Below, in pieces: positions 27,072 through 39,201 of a stretch of 64,000 nucleotides of DNA (within the stretch, counting starts at the first letter, position 1; the number at the start of each line of letters is the position of its first letter). The stretch lies in NCBI GenBank assembly GCA_947448025.1, contig CANFLV010000015.1, positions 45,207 through 109,206 of the forward strand. The letters run 5' to 3'. The notes under the pieces are model-generated. The model made no database searches. It was not told where the DNA came from and worked only from the letters and a program-made list of their open reading frames with translations. This DNA is from Oxalobacteraceae bacterium. Its GTDB lineage: Bacteria; Pseudomonadota; Gammaproteobacteria; Burkholderiales; Burkholderiaceae_D. A program made the position numbers and the translations under genes.

Positions 27072-27206
27072 TTAAGCAGCCAAACGTTTACGGCCTTTGG
27101 CGCGACGTGCATTGAGCACAGCGCGACCACCGCGAGTTGCCATGCGTGCGCGGAAACCATGAGTGCGCTTGCGGCGAACGACGGAAGGTTGGTAAGTACG
27201 TTTCAT
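27072..27206 (-). CDS. rpmH: 50S ribosomal protein L34
   Basis: The minus strand encodes a 44-residue protein beginning [20 protein letters not shown] and ending [11 protein letters not shown], the complete L34 sequence. It is the first gene of the rpmH-rnpA-yidD-yidC unit and divergent from dnaA. Confidence 0.97.
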   Translation of the reverse strand: MKRTYQPSVVRRKRTHGFRARMATRGGRAVLNARRAKGRKRLAA

Positions 27207-27549
27207 TATAGGTCTCGCTAATCAGCAATAAATAAATCGGAGAATCACGTCCGTTGCGTCGGATTTGTGCGGATGACCGACACAAAAAGTGCGGCTACAG
27301 CACGATTTCCCAAGCTCCCGGATTTCGAACCCTGAATTAGACAGCAATTTCACTTGCCCTGTCAATCATTTGAAATGCACCTCATTGAAATTAACGCGTC
27401 GCCTTACGACCGAAATAGTTGATCTGCCTGTGGATAACTCTGCCCGTCACGAGTAGAATAGAGGCAATGTGTGGCGCGCTCCGGTGCAAAAAACATGCCC
27501 TCTACAGGCGCTCCGGCGCGGTCGCTTCACCATTTCAATAAGAAGATTC
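27207..27549. promoter_or_regulatory. rpmH-dnaA divergent control region with one DnaA box
   Basis: A 343-bp gap between divergent rpmH and dnaA. A perfect DnaA box TGTGGATAA is at 27429-27437, 113 bp before the dnaA start, fitting DnaA autoregulation. Only this one clear box is seen, and there is no trio run or long AT-rich tract, so this gap on its own is a poor origin. No gene is supportable in it. Confidence 0.6.
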
Positions 27550-28932
27550 ATGGAAAATTTTTGGCAGACATGCTCCGCGCAATTGGAGCAGGAGTTGACG
27601 CCTCAACAATTTAGTGCCTGGATCAAACCGCTGGCCCCGCTCGATTTTGAAGAGGGGCGACTGCGGATCGCTGCGCCTAACCGTTTCAAGCTGGACTGGG
27701 TCAAGACCCAGTTTGCCAGCCGTATTACCGTGCTCGCGGCACAATTCTGGGATTGCCCGATTGACGTCCAGTTCGTCCTTGATCCGCGTCTGAATGTACC
27801 GCGTAAACCTGCTCCGGCGCCGATGTATGGTCCCGATGACGCCGACGATCGCATGCACGACATGCCTGACCGTGTTACCGAGGCGCCGATCGAAGCCGCG
27901 CCGCGGCGGGACCAGAGCCGCATTAATCCGGCGCTGACCTTCGATAGTTTCGTCACCGGTAAAGCAAACCAGCTGGCCCGTGCCGCAGCGATTCAGGTCG
28001 CCAATAATCCCGGTATTTCGTATAACCCGCTGTTCCTGTATGGCGGTGTGGGCTTGGGCAAGACGCATTTGATCCATGCGATCGGTAATCAGATCCTGGC
28101 GGAAAACCCGAACGTCAAGATCCGCTACATCCACGCCGAGCAATATGTGCGCGACGTGGTGACGGCTTACCAGCGCAAGGGCTTTGACGAATTCAAGCGT
28201 TATTACCATTCGCTGGATTTGCTGCTGATCGATGATATTCAATTCTTTGGCGGCAAAAGCCGCACGCAGGAAGAGTTTTTCTATGCTTTCGAAGCCCTGA
28301 TCGCCGCCAAGAAGCAGATCATCATCACCAGCGACACCTATCCGAAAGAAATCAGCGGCATGGATGACCGTTTGATTTCGCGCTTTGACTCTGGCCTGAC
28401 GGTCGCCGTCGAGCCGCCTGAGCTGGAAATGCGCGTCGCCATCCTGCTCAAGAAGGCTGCGCAAGAAGGTGCGAACCTGTCCGATGACGTCGCTTTTTTT
28501 GTCGCCAAGCACCTGCGCTCGAACGTGCGCGAACTCGAAGGCGCGCTGCGCAAGATCCTCGCGTATTCAGGTTTCCATGGCAAGGACATCACGATTGATG
28601 TTGTCAAGGACGCCTTGAAAGATTTGCTGTCCGTGCAAAACCGGCAAATCTCGGTTGAAAACATTCAGAAGACCGTGGCCGACTTTTTCGGCATCAAGGT
28701 CGCGGACATGTATTCGAAAAAACGGCCGGCCAATATCGCGCGGCCACGCCAGATCGCCATGTATCTTGCGAAAGAATTAACCCAGAAGAGCTTGCCGGAA
28801 ATTGGCGAACTCTTCGGTGGACGCGACCACACGACCGTCTTGCATGCAGTGCGCAAGATCGCTGCGGATCGCAACAATAGCCCGGAATGCAATCATGAGT
28901 TGCATGTTCTCGAGCAGACATTGAAGGGCTAA
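27550..28932 (+). CDS. dnaA: Chromosomal replication initiator protein DnaA
   Basis: A 460-residue AAA+ initiator. Domain I opens [20 protein letters not shown]; domain II is short and Pro/Asp-rich (about 85-120); Walker A GGVGLGKT is at 165-172 and Walker [10 protein letters not shown] near 224-232. The DNA-binding domain carries the DnaA signature [15 protein letters not shown] at 423-437. The ATG at 27550 is chosen over an in-frame 5' extension of 27 codons lacking homologous character. It recognises the DnaA boxes noted at 3.6-4.3, 27.4 and 29.0 kb. Confidence 0.97.
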   Translation: MENFWQTCSAQLEQELTPQQFSAWIKPLAPLDFEEGRLRIAAPNRFKLDWVKTQFASRITVLAAQFWDCPIDVQFVLDPRLNVPRKPAPAPMYGPDDADDRMHDMPDRVTEAPIEAAPRRDQSRINPALTFDSFVTGKANQLARAAAIQVANNPGISYNPLFLYGGVGLGKTHLIHAIGNQILAENPNVKIRYIHAEQYVRDVVTAYQRKGFDEFKRYYHSLDLLLIDDIQFFGGKSRTQEEFFYAFEALIAAKKQIIITSDTYPKEISGMDDRLISRFDSGLTVAVEPPELEMRVAILLKKAAQEGANLSDDVAFFVAKHLRSNVRELEGALRKILAYSGFHGKDITIDVVKDALKDLLSVQNRQISVENIQKTVADFFGIKVADMYSKKRPANIARPRQIAMYLAKELTQKSLPEIGELFGGRDHTTVLHAVRKIAADRNNSPECNHELHVLEQTLKG

Positions 28933-28960
28933 GCCGGGATAAATTCTCTGCCTATGCCCC

Positions 28961-29014
28961 TGTGGATAACTTTGTGGATATCTACTGTAAAAGATGTGAA
29001 TACTTTGTGGATAT
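28961..29014. promoter_or_regulatory. DnaA-box cluster between dnaA and dnaN
   Basis: Within 54 bp: TGTGGATAA at 28961-28969, TGTGGATAT at 28973-28981, TGTGAATAC at 28995-29003 and TGTGGATAT at 29006-29014, all in the same direction. This could be part of an origin, a DnaA-titration site or a dnaN control site. The rest of the 261-bp gap is not notably AT-rich and shows no trio run. Confidence 0.6.
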
Positions 29015-29193
29015 GTTGCGTCACCATGCAGTACAAGAATGAAGTGGCGGTTCTGGCCGAATCGGCCGCCATGTGTTTTATCTGTCAAAATATCGCTTCG
29101 CATTGAGTGAATTTTTTGTCAGGGTTTTTTACAGCGTTTATTCGCTGACCGGACACATCTAGATTCGATCGTTGTCATTACAAGGATATAAAT

Positions 29194-30300
29194 ATGCAAT
29201 TGGTCAAAACCCACAGAGATAACCTGCTGCGGCCACTGCAAATAGTGAGTGGTATTGTCGAGCGTCGGCACACATTGCCGATTCTGGCCAATATCCTCAT
29301 TCGCAAAGATGGCGAGCGCGTCTCTTTCCTGTCGACCGACATTGAAGTGCAGATCACCACGCATGCCATGATCGGTTCCGGTGGCGACGTCGCTGCCACT
29401 ACAGTGGCCGCGCGCAAGCTGCTCGATATCTTGCGTGCACTGCCGGATTCGAACGATGTGTCACTGACGCTGGCCAACAAGCGCATGACAGTGCAAGCTG
29501 GTAAATCGCGTTTCGCCCTGCAGACCTTGTCGGCGGAAGAATTTCCGACCGTGACGCAAGCCGAGCATTACAACGCGAAAGTCACGCTGCCGCAAAAGAC
29601 GCTCAAGCACCTGTTTCACATGGTGCACTTCGCGATGGCGCAGCAAGACATCCGTTATTACCTCAACGGCCTGTTGCTCGTCGTCGAAGGCAAGAACGTG
29701 ATTGCCGTCGCTACTGACGGGCATCGCCTGGCGTTTTGCCAGGTCGAGACCGAGCAGGAATTCCAGCGCCAGGAAGTCATCATTCCGCGCAAGACCATCA
29801 TTGAATTGCAGCGCCTGCTCGACGATACCGACGAGCCTGTCGAACTCGAAATCGCCAATAACCAGGTCAAGCTCACCTTCGCCGACATCGAGTTGATTTC
29901 AAAGCTTGTTGAAGGCAAATTCCCTGACTACACGCGCGTCGTGCCCAAGGGATACAAGAACAATTTCACGATTGGCCGCGACCAGCTGCTGCGTTCCTTG
30001 CAGCGCGCCGCGATCATGACCTCGGATAAATTCAAGGGCGTGCGTTGTATCGTTACACCCGGCAGCATGAAGGTCAGCTCGACCAATGCCGACCAGGAAG
30101 AAGCCGTCGAAGAAATCGAAATCGATTACGGCGGTGACAGTGTCGACATCGGCTTCAACGTGACCTACCTGCTCGACGTACTCAATAACCTGAAGGCGGA
30201 GTACGTGAACATCGCTCTGGGCGACGCGAATTCATCCGCCTTGATCACCTTGCCCGATAATCCCGACTTCAAGTACGTCGTCATGCCGATGCGTATTTGA
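29194..30300 (+). CDS. dnaN: DNA polymerase III subunit beta (sliding clamp)
   Basis: A 368-residue clamp made of three repeated domains that encircles DNA and tethers the polymerase. It opens MQLVKTHRDNLLRPLQIVSG and ends KYVVMPMRI, the conserved C-terminus that forms part of the clamp-binding pocket (VVMPMR). AAGGA precedes the ATG. Follows dnaA on the same strand. Confidence 0.97.
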   Translation: MQLVKTHRDNLLRPLQIVSGIVERRHTLPILANILIRKDGERVSFLSTDIEVQITTHAMIGSGGDVAATTVAARKLLDILRALPDSNDVSLTLANKRMTVQAGKSRFALQTLSAEEFPTVTQAEHYNAKVTLPQKTLKHLFHMVHFAMAQQDIRYYLNGLLLVVEGKNVIAVATDGHRLAFCQVETEQEFQRQEVIIPRKTIIELQRLLDDTDEPVELEIANNQVKLTFADIELISKLVEGKFPDYTRVVPKGYKNNFTIGRDQLLRSLQRAAIMTSDKFKGVRCIVTPGSMKVSSTNADQEEAVEEIEIDYGGDSVDIGFNVTYLLDVLNNLKAEYVNIALGDANSSALITLPDNPDFKYVVMPMRI

Positions 30301-30412
30301 CGAACCGCAGTCCCGGGGCGCGCCAGTCTGATTGCCTGGACGCCCCTTCACGTTTGAAGTCATTCTTATTTTACTTATTATTTGTAGTAGTACTTGTTCT
30401 TGCAGAAGGTAG

Positions 30413-32917
<2,505 letters not shown>

Positions 32918-32950
32918 GCAAAAAGTAGTATCTGACGTTATACTTACACC

Positions 32951-33307
32951 GTGAAAAAACAATCTAAACAATCGCTGACTTACCTGAAATTCCTGAACCT
33001 GGTTCACGCAGTGCGGCAATTGCCTGCGTTTCCACCGATGGATCCTATGGAAGAACGGCTGCTCAATCAGCTGGCTGCCTCATGGCACGCCGGAATCCAG
33101 GTCACTGTGTTGGAGGCGATGCGTATGTCGCAGGATGCATCAGCCACGACCGTCCATCGACGTCTCAAAACCTTGCGCAAGAAAGGCATCATCAGTCTGG
33201 ATATCGATGAAACCGATAATCGCATCAAGTATATTGCACCTACCGATCTGGCCACGGCGTATTTTGCGAAACTGGGTCAATGTCTCGATCTGGCGACTAA
33301 GGGCTGA
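32951..33307 (+). CDS. Small winged-helix DNA-binding protein
   Basis: A 118-residue protein with a GTG start. The core QVTVLEAMRMSQDASATTVH then RRLKTLRKKGIISLDIDETD is a winged helix of the MarR/ArsR general type, with helix-turn-helix at about 60-90. No effector domain is present. It lies 33 bp after gyrB on the same strand and before a small membrane protein. Regulatory target unknown. Confidence 0.72.
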   Translation: MKKQSKQSLTYLKFLNLVHAVRQLPAFPPMDPMEERLLNQLAASWHAGIQVTVLEAMRMSQDASATTVHRRLKTLRKKGIISLDIDETDNRIKYIAPTDLATAYFAKLGQCLDLATKG

Positions 33308-33337
33308 GAAGCGTAGCAATTAACTTGTGAGAAATCA

Positions 33338-33901
33338 TTGAACAGTCCCACGCGCCTGCCCTCTATGGTTTTGCAGGTGCTCGCTATCGCCTTTGTGTGG
33401 ATAGCCCTGTTCAAACTCAATGCCGTACTATTTCCCGTCCTTGATCTCAACGACCATGTCAGCTGGATTTTCCTGCCTGCAGCATTGCGCTTGTTTGCGG
33501 TGCTGGTATTCGGCTTGCCGGGTGCAGCAGGCTTGTTTGTCGGAAGCATGCTGCACGCTGACCTGACTAGCCCGGTCAGCGCCTTCCATGGCATCATGTA
33601 CGCCATACTTTCTGCAGGTGGCCCCGTCATGGCATTGGCGATCTGTATGCGCGGCTTGCGTATCGAAGCCGATTTGAGTGGCTTGCGGCCGGCCCACCTG
33701 GCGGTGTTTTCACTCGTCGGTGCCGCTTGTAACGTCATCCCAAACCGACTCTACATGTGGGCCACGAGTATGATCGTCGGTCCCTATGTTGACTTTGTGC
33801 CGATGTTCATTGGCGACACCATCGGTACTGTGCTGATGCTCTATTTCGCTGGCGCCTGCCTGCGGGTTTTAGCCGCCGCCAGCGCGCGACGGGAACGCTG
33901 A
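33338..33901 (+). CDS. Integral membrane protein (MASE1-like)
   Basis: A 187-residue hydrophobic protein with about five membrane segments, among them FVWIALFKLNAVLFPVLDL, LFAVLVFGLPGAAGLFVGSM and VPMFIGDTIGTVLMLYFAGA. The pattern resembles the membrane-sensor domain MASE1 without a signalling output. It is read from a TTG at 33338; an ATG at 33365 is an alternative start. It follows the winged-helix gene by 30 bp, so the two may form a sensor-regulator pair. Function unknown. Confidence 0.6.
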   Translation: MNSPTRLPSMVLQVLAIAFVWIALFKLNAVLFPVLDLNDHVSWIFLPAALRLFAVLVFGLPGAAGLFVGSMLHADLTSPVSAFHGIMYAILSAGGPVMALAICMRGLRIEADLSGLRPAHLAVFSLVGAACNVIPNRLYMWATSMIVGPYVDFVPMFIGDTIGTVLMLYFAGACLRVLAAASARRER

Positions 33902-33921
33902 GCGCCCCGCCAGCCGGTCAA

Positions 33922-35643
33922 TTACCTGTCTGCTGCAAACAATTTGTCATACGCCGCCAATAAGGTCTGGTGCATGGCACTGCCCTGCATGTCCACGCCC
34001 AGCGGCTCAAGGCCGAAGAAGCGCTCGCTGCGATCCAGTAAGGCTTCAGCCTGACGCAAGGTCTCCACGCCATACAGCAGGATCAGCGCACGTTCGTAAT
34101 TTTCGACTTCATCAAGATTCAGCATGGTTTCAATACAGCGATAAACGAGGCGACGCGCCGGCGCCAGATCCTGGAAATGATGGATCCAGTCGCAGCCTTC
34201 GCGGATCGCTTCTTCATCACCCACGGCCAGGGCCAGCAGGGTCTTCAGTTCACCGATGCGTAACTGCTTCCACGGCGTGCCCACAGGGATGGCCAGACCG
34301 AGGATTTCCCACAACGGACGCTCATCGTTGAGGTTCATGGTCTGCAAGTCCGACAGCAATTCAGTCGCTTCATCTTCGCTTAACTCGGACAGACGCACCA
34401 GCGCCGGACGCAGCACATTACCGACGCTATTGTTTTCCCACTCGAGGTCTTCGACAGGATAAATTTCCGACATGCCCGGTACCAGAATACGGCAGCTGTA
34501 CGCGCCCTGCTCGCTGAAGTCGGCAACGTAGATGTCCTTGCCTTCGCCATGGATGCAATTAACCAGCCAGTGATAATCTTCTTCGGTGGTGGTGCTGAAA
34601 TTCCAGTCGACGAATTCGAAGTCGGGCGTATCGCTCATGAAGTTCCAGCTGATGACGCCGCTCGAATCGACGAAGTGGATTTCAAGATTGGCCACCGCGT
34701 TGATTTCGCTCATGTCGAAGCCCGGCTCAGGGAAGCCTTCCAGCGAATCGAGTGCACGACCTTGCAGTAATTCCGTCATCGCGCGTTCAAGCGCAATTTC
34801 AAAGCGCGGATGGGCGCCATAACTCGAGAACACGCCCTGGTCCTTCGGGTGGATGAGCGTGACGTTCATGACCGGATACAAGCCGCCGAGTGAGGCATCT
34901 TTCACCAGAATACCGAAGCCTGCCTTGCGCAAACCTGCAATGCCCGCGGCAATATTCGGGAAGCGCGCAACGACTTCATCGGGCACTTCCGGAAGACACA
35001 GGCCTTCGCTGATGATGCGGTATTTGACCTGGCGCTCGAAAATTTCGGACAACGCCTGGCTGCGCGCTTCCATCATCGTGTTACCGGCGGCCATACCGTT
35101 ACTGACATACAGATTACCGATGATATTGACCGGGATGAAGGTCTCGGCATCATCACGCAGGCGCTTGTAGGGCAAGGCGCAAATGCCGCGCGCGACATTG
35201 CCGGAGTTCAGGTCGACGAGGACCTCGCCATCGATTTCGCCATCGGGATTATAGAATTCATGCAGCTCGGGATTGAGCATCTCGGCAGGCCAGCTACCGT
35301 CCTCTCCCGGCTTGAACCAGCGCTCTTGCGGATAGTGGACGAAGGGGCGATTCGCGCGGGTTTCGCCGAGGTGGAAATGGGTCCAGAAATAATGCGTGCC
35401 GAGGCGCTCGAAAAATTCACCGTAGGCGCTGGCGCGCGCAGCTAATTCTGTTGCGCCTTTACCGTTGGAGAACAGCATCGGGCACTCACTGTCCTTCATG
35501 TGCGTCGACCAGATGCCGTCGACTTCATGCAGCAGTGACGACTCGTTGAGCACAAAACCGCGCGCTGCCAGCTTCGCCTGCATGGTGGCGATGGTGGATT
35601 CGAGGGAGGCGTCTTTGCCTGGAATAAAGCTTTCGGTTTTCAT
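33922..35643 (-). CDS. ycaO: YcaO-family protein (YcaO-type accessory factor)
   Basis: A 573-residue protein close in length and order to E. coli YcaO, which assists beta-methylthiolation of ribosomal protein S12 with RimO. The N-terminal YcaO domain carries the ATP-binding segments (EARSQALSEIFERQVKYR at about 195-212, FEIALERAMTELLQGR), and a C-terminal alpha-helical TPR-like domain follows from about residue 400. No azole-forming cyclodehydratase partner, precursor peptide or maturation protease is nearby, which argues against a peptide-antibiotic cluster. Single gene. Confidence 0.85.
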   Translation of the reverse strand: MKTESFIPGKDASLESTIATMQAKLAARGFVLNESSLLHEVDGIWSTHMKDSECPMLFSNGKGATELAARASAYGEFFERLGTHYFWTHFHLGETRANRPFVHYPQERWFKPGEDGSWPAEMLNPELHEFYNPDGEIDGEVLVDLNSGNVARGICALPYKRLRDDAETFIPVNIIGNLYVSNGMAAGNTMMEARSQALSEIFERQVKYRIISEGLCLPEVPDEVVARFPNIAAGIAGLRKAGFGILVKDASLGGLYPVMNVTLIHPKDQGVFSSYGAHPRFEIALERAMTELLQGRALDSLEGFPEPGFDMSEINAVANLEIHFVDSSGVISWNFMSDTPDFEFVDWNFSTTTEEDYHWLVNCIHGEGKDIYVADFSEQGAYSCRILVPGMSEIYPVEDLEWENNSVGNVLRPALVRLSELSEDEATELLSDLQTMNLNDERPLWEILGLAIPVGTPWKQLRIGELKTLLALAVGDEEAIREGCDWIHHFQDLAPARRLVYRCIETMLNLDEVENYERALILLYGVETLRQAEALLDRSERFFGLEPLGVDMQGSAMHQTLLAAYDKLFAADR

Positions 35644-35732
35644 AAGGAGGCCTTGGAAATGGGGACGGCAATCAGGCGCGCATTATCGGCGACCCTAATG
35701 AAAGCCGCAAACGAAAAACGCGCAGTGTTGAA

Positions 35733-38700
35733 TTATTCGATGGCCGGCATGGGCGCAAACAAGGCGTCCAGATCGGCGCTTGAAAACTTCACTGCAGCTG
35801 CGCCATCTTCGGAGAGAATGCCTTCCGCCAAAGCCGCTTTTTTCTCTTGCAGCGCGACGATCTTTTCTTCGATGCTGCCGGCAGCGATCAATTTATAAAC
35901 GAAGACCGGTTTGTCCTGCCCGAGCCGGTGTGCACGATCGGTCGCTTGATTTTCGGCAGCCGGATTCCACCATGGATCGTAGTGGATCACCGTGTCCGCC
36001 GCGGTCAGGTTCAGGCCGACGCCGCCGGCTTTCAGGCTGATCAGGAACAGGGGTACTTCGCCGGCCTGAAAGCGGCGCACGGGCGTGGCGCGGTCGGTGG
36101 TGTCGCCGGTCAGCATAACGTACTCGATACCGGCTTTTTCGACCGCCGCGGCGATCAGCGCGAGCATGCCGGTGAACTGCGAAAACAGCAGGACACGGCG
36201 GCCTTCTTCGATCAAGTTTGGCAGCATCGCCAGCAGTAATTCCAGCTTCGCCGATTCTTCGACATTGGCGGCTTGCTCGAGTTTGACGAGACGCGGATCG
36301 CAGCACACTTGGCGCAATTTCAACAGCGCGTCGAGCACCACGATATGGCTGCGTTCGAGTCCCTGCGCTTGAACTGCGGCGCGCACTTTTTCCTGCATCG
36401 CGGTGCGTACGATTTCATACAAATCGCGTTGGCCGCCATCGAGATCGACGCGACGCACGATCAGGGTTTTGGGCGGCAATTCGGTAGCGACTTCATCCTT
36501 GCGTCGGCGCAGCATGAAGGGACGGATGCGCCGTGCCAGCAGATCGCGCCGGATCGTATCGCCACTCTTCTCGATCGGTGTGCGCCAGCGTTTGCCGAAA
36601 TCCTGCTGCGTGCCGAGAAAGCCTGGCAGCAGAAAATCGAACAGCGACCATAATTCGCCAAGATGATTTTCCAGCGGCGTACCGGTGAGGCACAGGCGAT
36701 GGCGCGCGTCGAGATTACGGATCGCCGTGGCGGCCTTGGTGCGCGTGTTCTTGACGAATTGCGCCTCGTCGAGGATCAGCAGATGATAGCGCTGCGACGC
36801 CAGCACCTTCTGGTCACGCCATAGCAGCGCATAGGTCGTCAGGATCAGGTCATGCTCGCCGATGGCGTCGAAGCGGCCTTTGCGATCACTGCCATGCAGG
36901 CTCAGCACGCGCAAACCCGGCGCAAATTTACGCGCTTCCTCGCACCAGTTATGAATCAGCGAAGTCGGCATCACGATCAGGGCTGGACGGCCGAGGCGGC
37001 CGGCTGCTTTTTCGGCGAGGATGTGAGCCAGTGTTTGCACCGTCTTGCCGAGTCCCATGTCATCCGCCAGAACGCCCGCCAGGCTGTTTTCGCGCAAGAA
37101 CTGCATCCACGCCAGTCCCTGCAGCTGATAGTGCCTTAGCGTCGCATTCAGCCCCTCTGGCGGCGCGACCTCGGCGATGCCGGCGCCGCCTTTAAGGCGT
37201 TGCGCCAAAAGCCGTATCGAATCATCGCCGTGGAATTGCCAGCGCCCGGTGTCGTTCAAGGCTTCGAGGCGTCCTGCGTCCAGACGCGAGACGCGCAAGG
37301 GTCCATCGCCGATGCCATCGAACAAATCGATCAGCAGGCGCACCACGGGTTTGATGCGTGCGGCGCGAAAGCGCAGTCGTGCGCCGTGTTCTGTTGCGAT
37401 CGTGATCGCTTCCGCATCATTGATCTTGTCGAGGCCGCCGGCCAGCCAGCGCGGGTCCTGCTTGAACAACCCCGGCAGCAAGGCTTCCAGACGCACCGTT
37501 CGGTCGCCGACGACGATATTCATTTCCAGATCGAACCAGCCGTCGGCCGCTTCGCGCAAGTGGCCGGCGATGTCGTCGATGTCGATCACGTTATGGCGAA
37601 AGTCTGCCTGCATGTCGACGCGCCAGCCAGTGTTGCGCAAGACCGGCAGCATGTCCTGCATGAAGCCCTGCCAGTCATCGGGTTTGTCGAGACCCCACAT
37701 GGATTTTGGGAAGGGCTGAGGACCGAAGATGCGATAGGCGGGGATGATGTCGAGTCCGCGCTGGCGCAGTTCGAGCAGGCGGGCTTTTTCAATCTCCAGC
37801 TGCCGCTTGACCTGCACAAAACTGCCATCGGCCGCCTTGACCAGCGACTTCGTACTGCCAACTTCAAATTCTATGCCGTCGTAGCGGAAACTCACGCTGG
37901 CGTGATCCAGTTCTGTGGCCAGATCAGCAGCGCTGCCATGCCGCGCCGGATACAGGGGCAAGGTATTGAGATGCAAGACCGGTAACGGTGCGACATCGAG
38001 CACTCGCATGGCCGCCGTTTCCGCGCTGGGCGGCATGGGCAGATTCGGCGCAATTTGCTGCAGCGCTGACGCGACCAAAGGCACTTCGGCCAGCGTGATC
38101 GGCGGCATGCTCAGGTAATCGATGATGCGGTTTGCTTCCCACGGGATCTCGACCAGTCCCGCCTCCCCGGTAACCCGGTCGACATACCAGAGCGGGTCGA
38201 CCATGATCACGGTGTCGGCTTGCGGTGTCGTTTGCAGGAAAGCCTGCAGGCGGTTCTCATGGCCGGGCTGCCATTGCATGCTGCCGGCGCGCGGGCTACC
38301 CTGGCGTAGCATTGCGCCGGCCTTGTAACCTTGTTCATCCATGAGGGCCAGCCTACCGGTGGCCAGCATGTTCGCCAGTGCCGTGCTGCCATTTGCGCCA
38401 GACAGGGAGAAGCCGCCATAGCCATTTTTGGAGCGACCCAGCCAAAGCAGGCGCAAGATGGACAAGTCTTCTTCGGTGATGAATTGCGGCGGCTTGAGCA
38501 AGGCATTTTCGACATTGCTCCAGGAGTCGCCGATCGCGCGGATGTGGCCGTCGCGATCGAGGCTGGCTTTGAAAAACACGACTTCACTATGCGACCCATA
38601 AGTCGATGGCACCAGTACATACACCAGCGCCTGCGTCGATTTCGTGGCCTTGGTTTTGCGTGCCACTGTTTCATTCTGGCGGGCCTTGAACTGATCCAGC

Positions 38701-39038
38701 CAATGAACCAGTTCCGGGCGGATTGCCTCCGCGGTCTTTGCGACGGGCGTCTGATTGAGATTGGCCAGCAGCAGCGCAGCGACGTGCTTGCAATTGAAGC
38801 CTACGGGGCAGCTGCATTCGCCCTGGATGCGCAGCTGCTGGTCGGCACGGCCAAAAAATATGTCGACTTCATAGGGATATTTTTGCGAACCTTGCACTTC
38901 GCCGTACAGGACGTTGCTTTTCCAGAAAAAGTTCGCCACCGCATGCACGAGCATTTGCCCTTTCGCCACCGTATTGGCATCCAGCCAGCGGACAATCTGG
39001 GCGTAGTCGTGGAGGAAGTCCTGGGGTGTGGGGTACAT
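35733..39038 (-). CDS. SNF2-family helicase with N-terminal SWIM zinc finger
   Basis: A 1101-residue SWI2/SNF2 ATPase. The SWIM finger is Cys75-X-Cys77...Cys83-X-His85. A long middle region (about 100-610) is the bacterial SNF2 accessory domain. The ATPase core has GVLADDMGLGKTVQTL (Walker A), LLILDEAQF (DEAQ box), LCLTGTPLENHLGEL, and the C-terminal lobe LTGDTTDRATPVRRFQ, AADTVIHYDPWWNPAAENQA and TDRAHRLGQ. It remodels nucleic acid-protein complexes; RapA-like release of stalled RNA polymerase is possible, but RapA lacks the SWIM finger. Intact, monocistronic, with the 163-bp upstream gap as promoter region. Confidence 0.88.
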   Translation of the reverse strand: MYPTPQDFLHDYAQIVRWLDANTVAKGQMLVHAVANFFWKSNVLYGEVQGSQKYPYEVDIFFGRADQQLRIQGECSCPVGFNCKHVAALLLANLNQTPVAKTAEAIRPELVHWLDQFKARQNETVARKTKATKSTQALVYVLVPSTYGSHSEVVFFKASLDRDGHIRAIGDSWSNVENALLKPPQFITEEDLSILRLLWLGRSKNGYGGFSLSGANGSTALANMLATGRLALMDEQGYKAGAMLRQGSPRAGSMQWQPGHENRLQAFLQTTPQADTVIMVDPLWYVDRVTGEAGLVEIPWEANRIIDYLSMPPITLAEVPLVASALQQIAPNLPMPPSAETAAMRVLDVAPLPVLHLNTLPLYPARHGSAADLATELDHASVSFRYDGIEFEVGSTKSLVKAADGSFVQVKRQLEIEKARLLELRQRGLDIIPAYRIFGPQPFPKSMWGLDKPDDWQGFMQDMLPVLRNTGWRVDMQADFRHNVIDIDDIAGHLREAADGWFDLEMNIVVGDRTVRLEALLPGLFKQDPRWLAGGLDKINDAEAITIATEHGARLRFRAARIKPVVRLLIDLFDGIGDGPLRVSRLDAGRLEALNDTGRWQFHGDDSIRLLAQRLKGGAGIAEVAPPEGLNATLRHYQLQGLAWMQFLRENSLAGVLADDMGLGKTVQTLAHILAEKAAGRLGRPALIVMPTSLIHNWCEEARKFAPGLRVLSLHGSDRKGRFDAIGEHDLILTTYALLWRDQKVLASQRYHLLILDEAQFVKNTRTKAATAIRNLDARHRLCLTGTPLENHLGELWSLFDFLLPGFLGTQQDFGKRWRTPIEKSGDTIRRDLLARRIRPFMLRRRKDEVATELPPKTLIVRRVDLDGGQRDLYEIVRTAMQEKVRAAVQAQGLERSHIVVLDALLKLRQVCCDPRLVKLEQAANVEESAKLELLLAMLPNLIEEGRRVLLFSQFTGMLALIAAAVEKAGIEYVMLTGDTTDRATPVRRFQAGEVPLFLISLKAGGVGLNLTAADTVIHYDPWWNPAAENQATDRAHRLGQDKPVFVYKLIAAGSIEEKIVALQEKKAALAEGILSEDGAAAVKFSSADLDALFAPMPAIE

Positions 39039-39201
39039 GAGAGTCGCGGCGAAGGCGACCTGATGCGACAGCTTCGCAGATGGATGCGACGGGCTGCCAG
39101 ATCAGGCCAGGTTATTCAAGTACGCGATTTTATCGTGCCCTGCCTCCCGGCACCTTATTTGTATCGGCGCGCAGCTCCCAAGCATCAGATCGGGCGACGC
39201 C

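Noticed and set aside
27535..28512. 325-codon minus-strand open frame opposite dnaA
   Set aside because: Antisense to a certain gene; no domain, no ribosome site.
33922..35643. YcaO gene as part of a peptide natural-product (azoline/thioamide) cluster
   Set aside because: No precursor peptide, dehydrogenase, partner E1-like protein, protease or exporter lies beside it; neighbours are a membrane protein and a helicase. Length and C-terminal domain match the housekeeping YcaO type.
35733..39038. SNF2 helicase as part of a phage-defence system (DISARM-like)
   Set aside because: DISARM needs a methyltransferase, DUF1998 and phospholipase-D partners; none is present. A stand-alone SWIM/SNF2 protein is common in Burkholderiales chromosomes.
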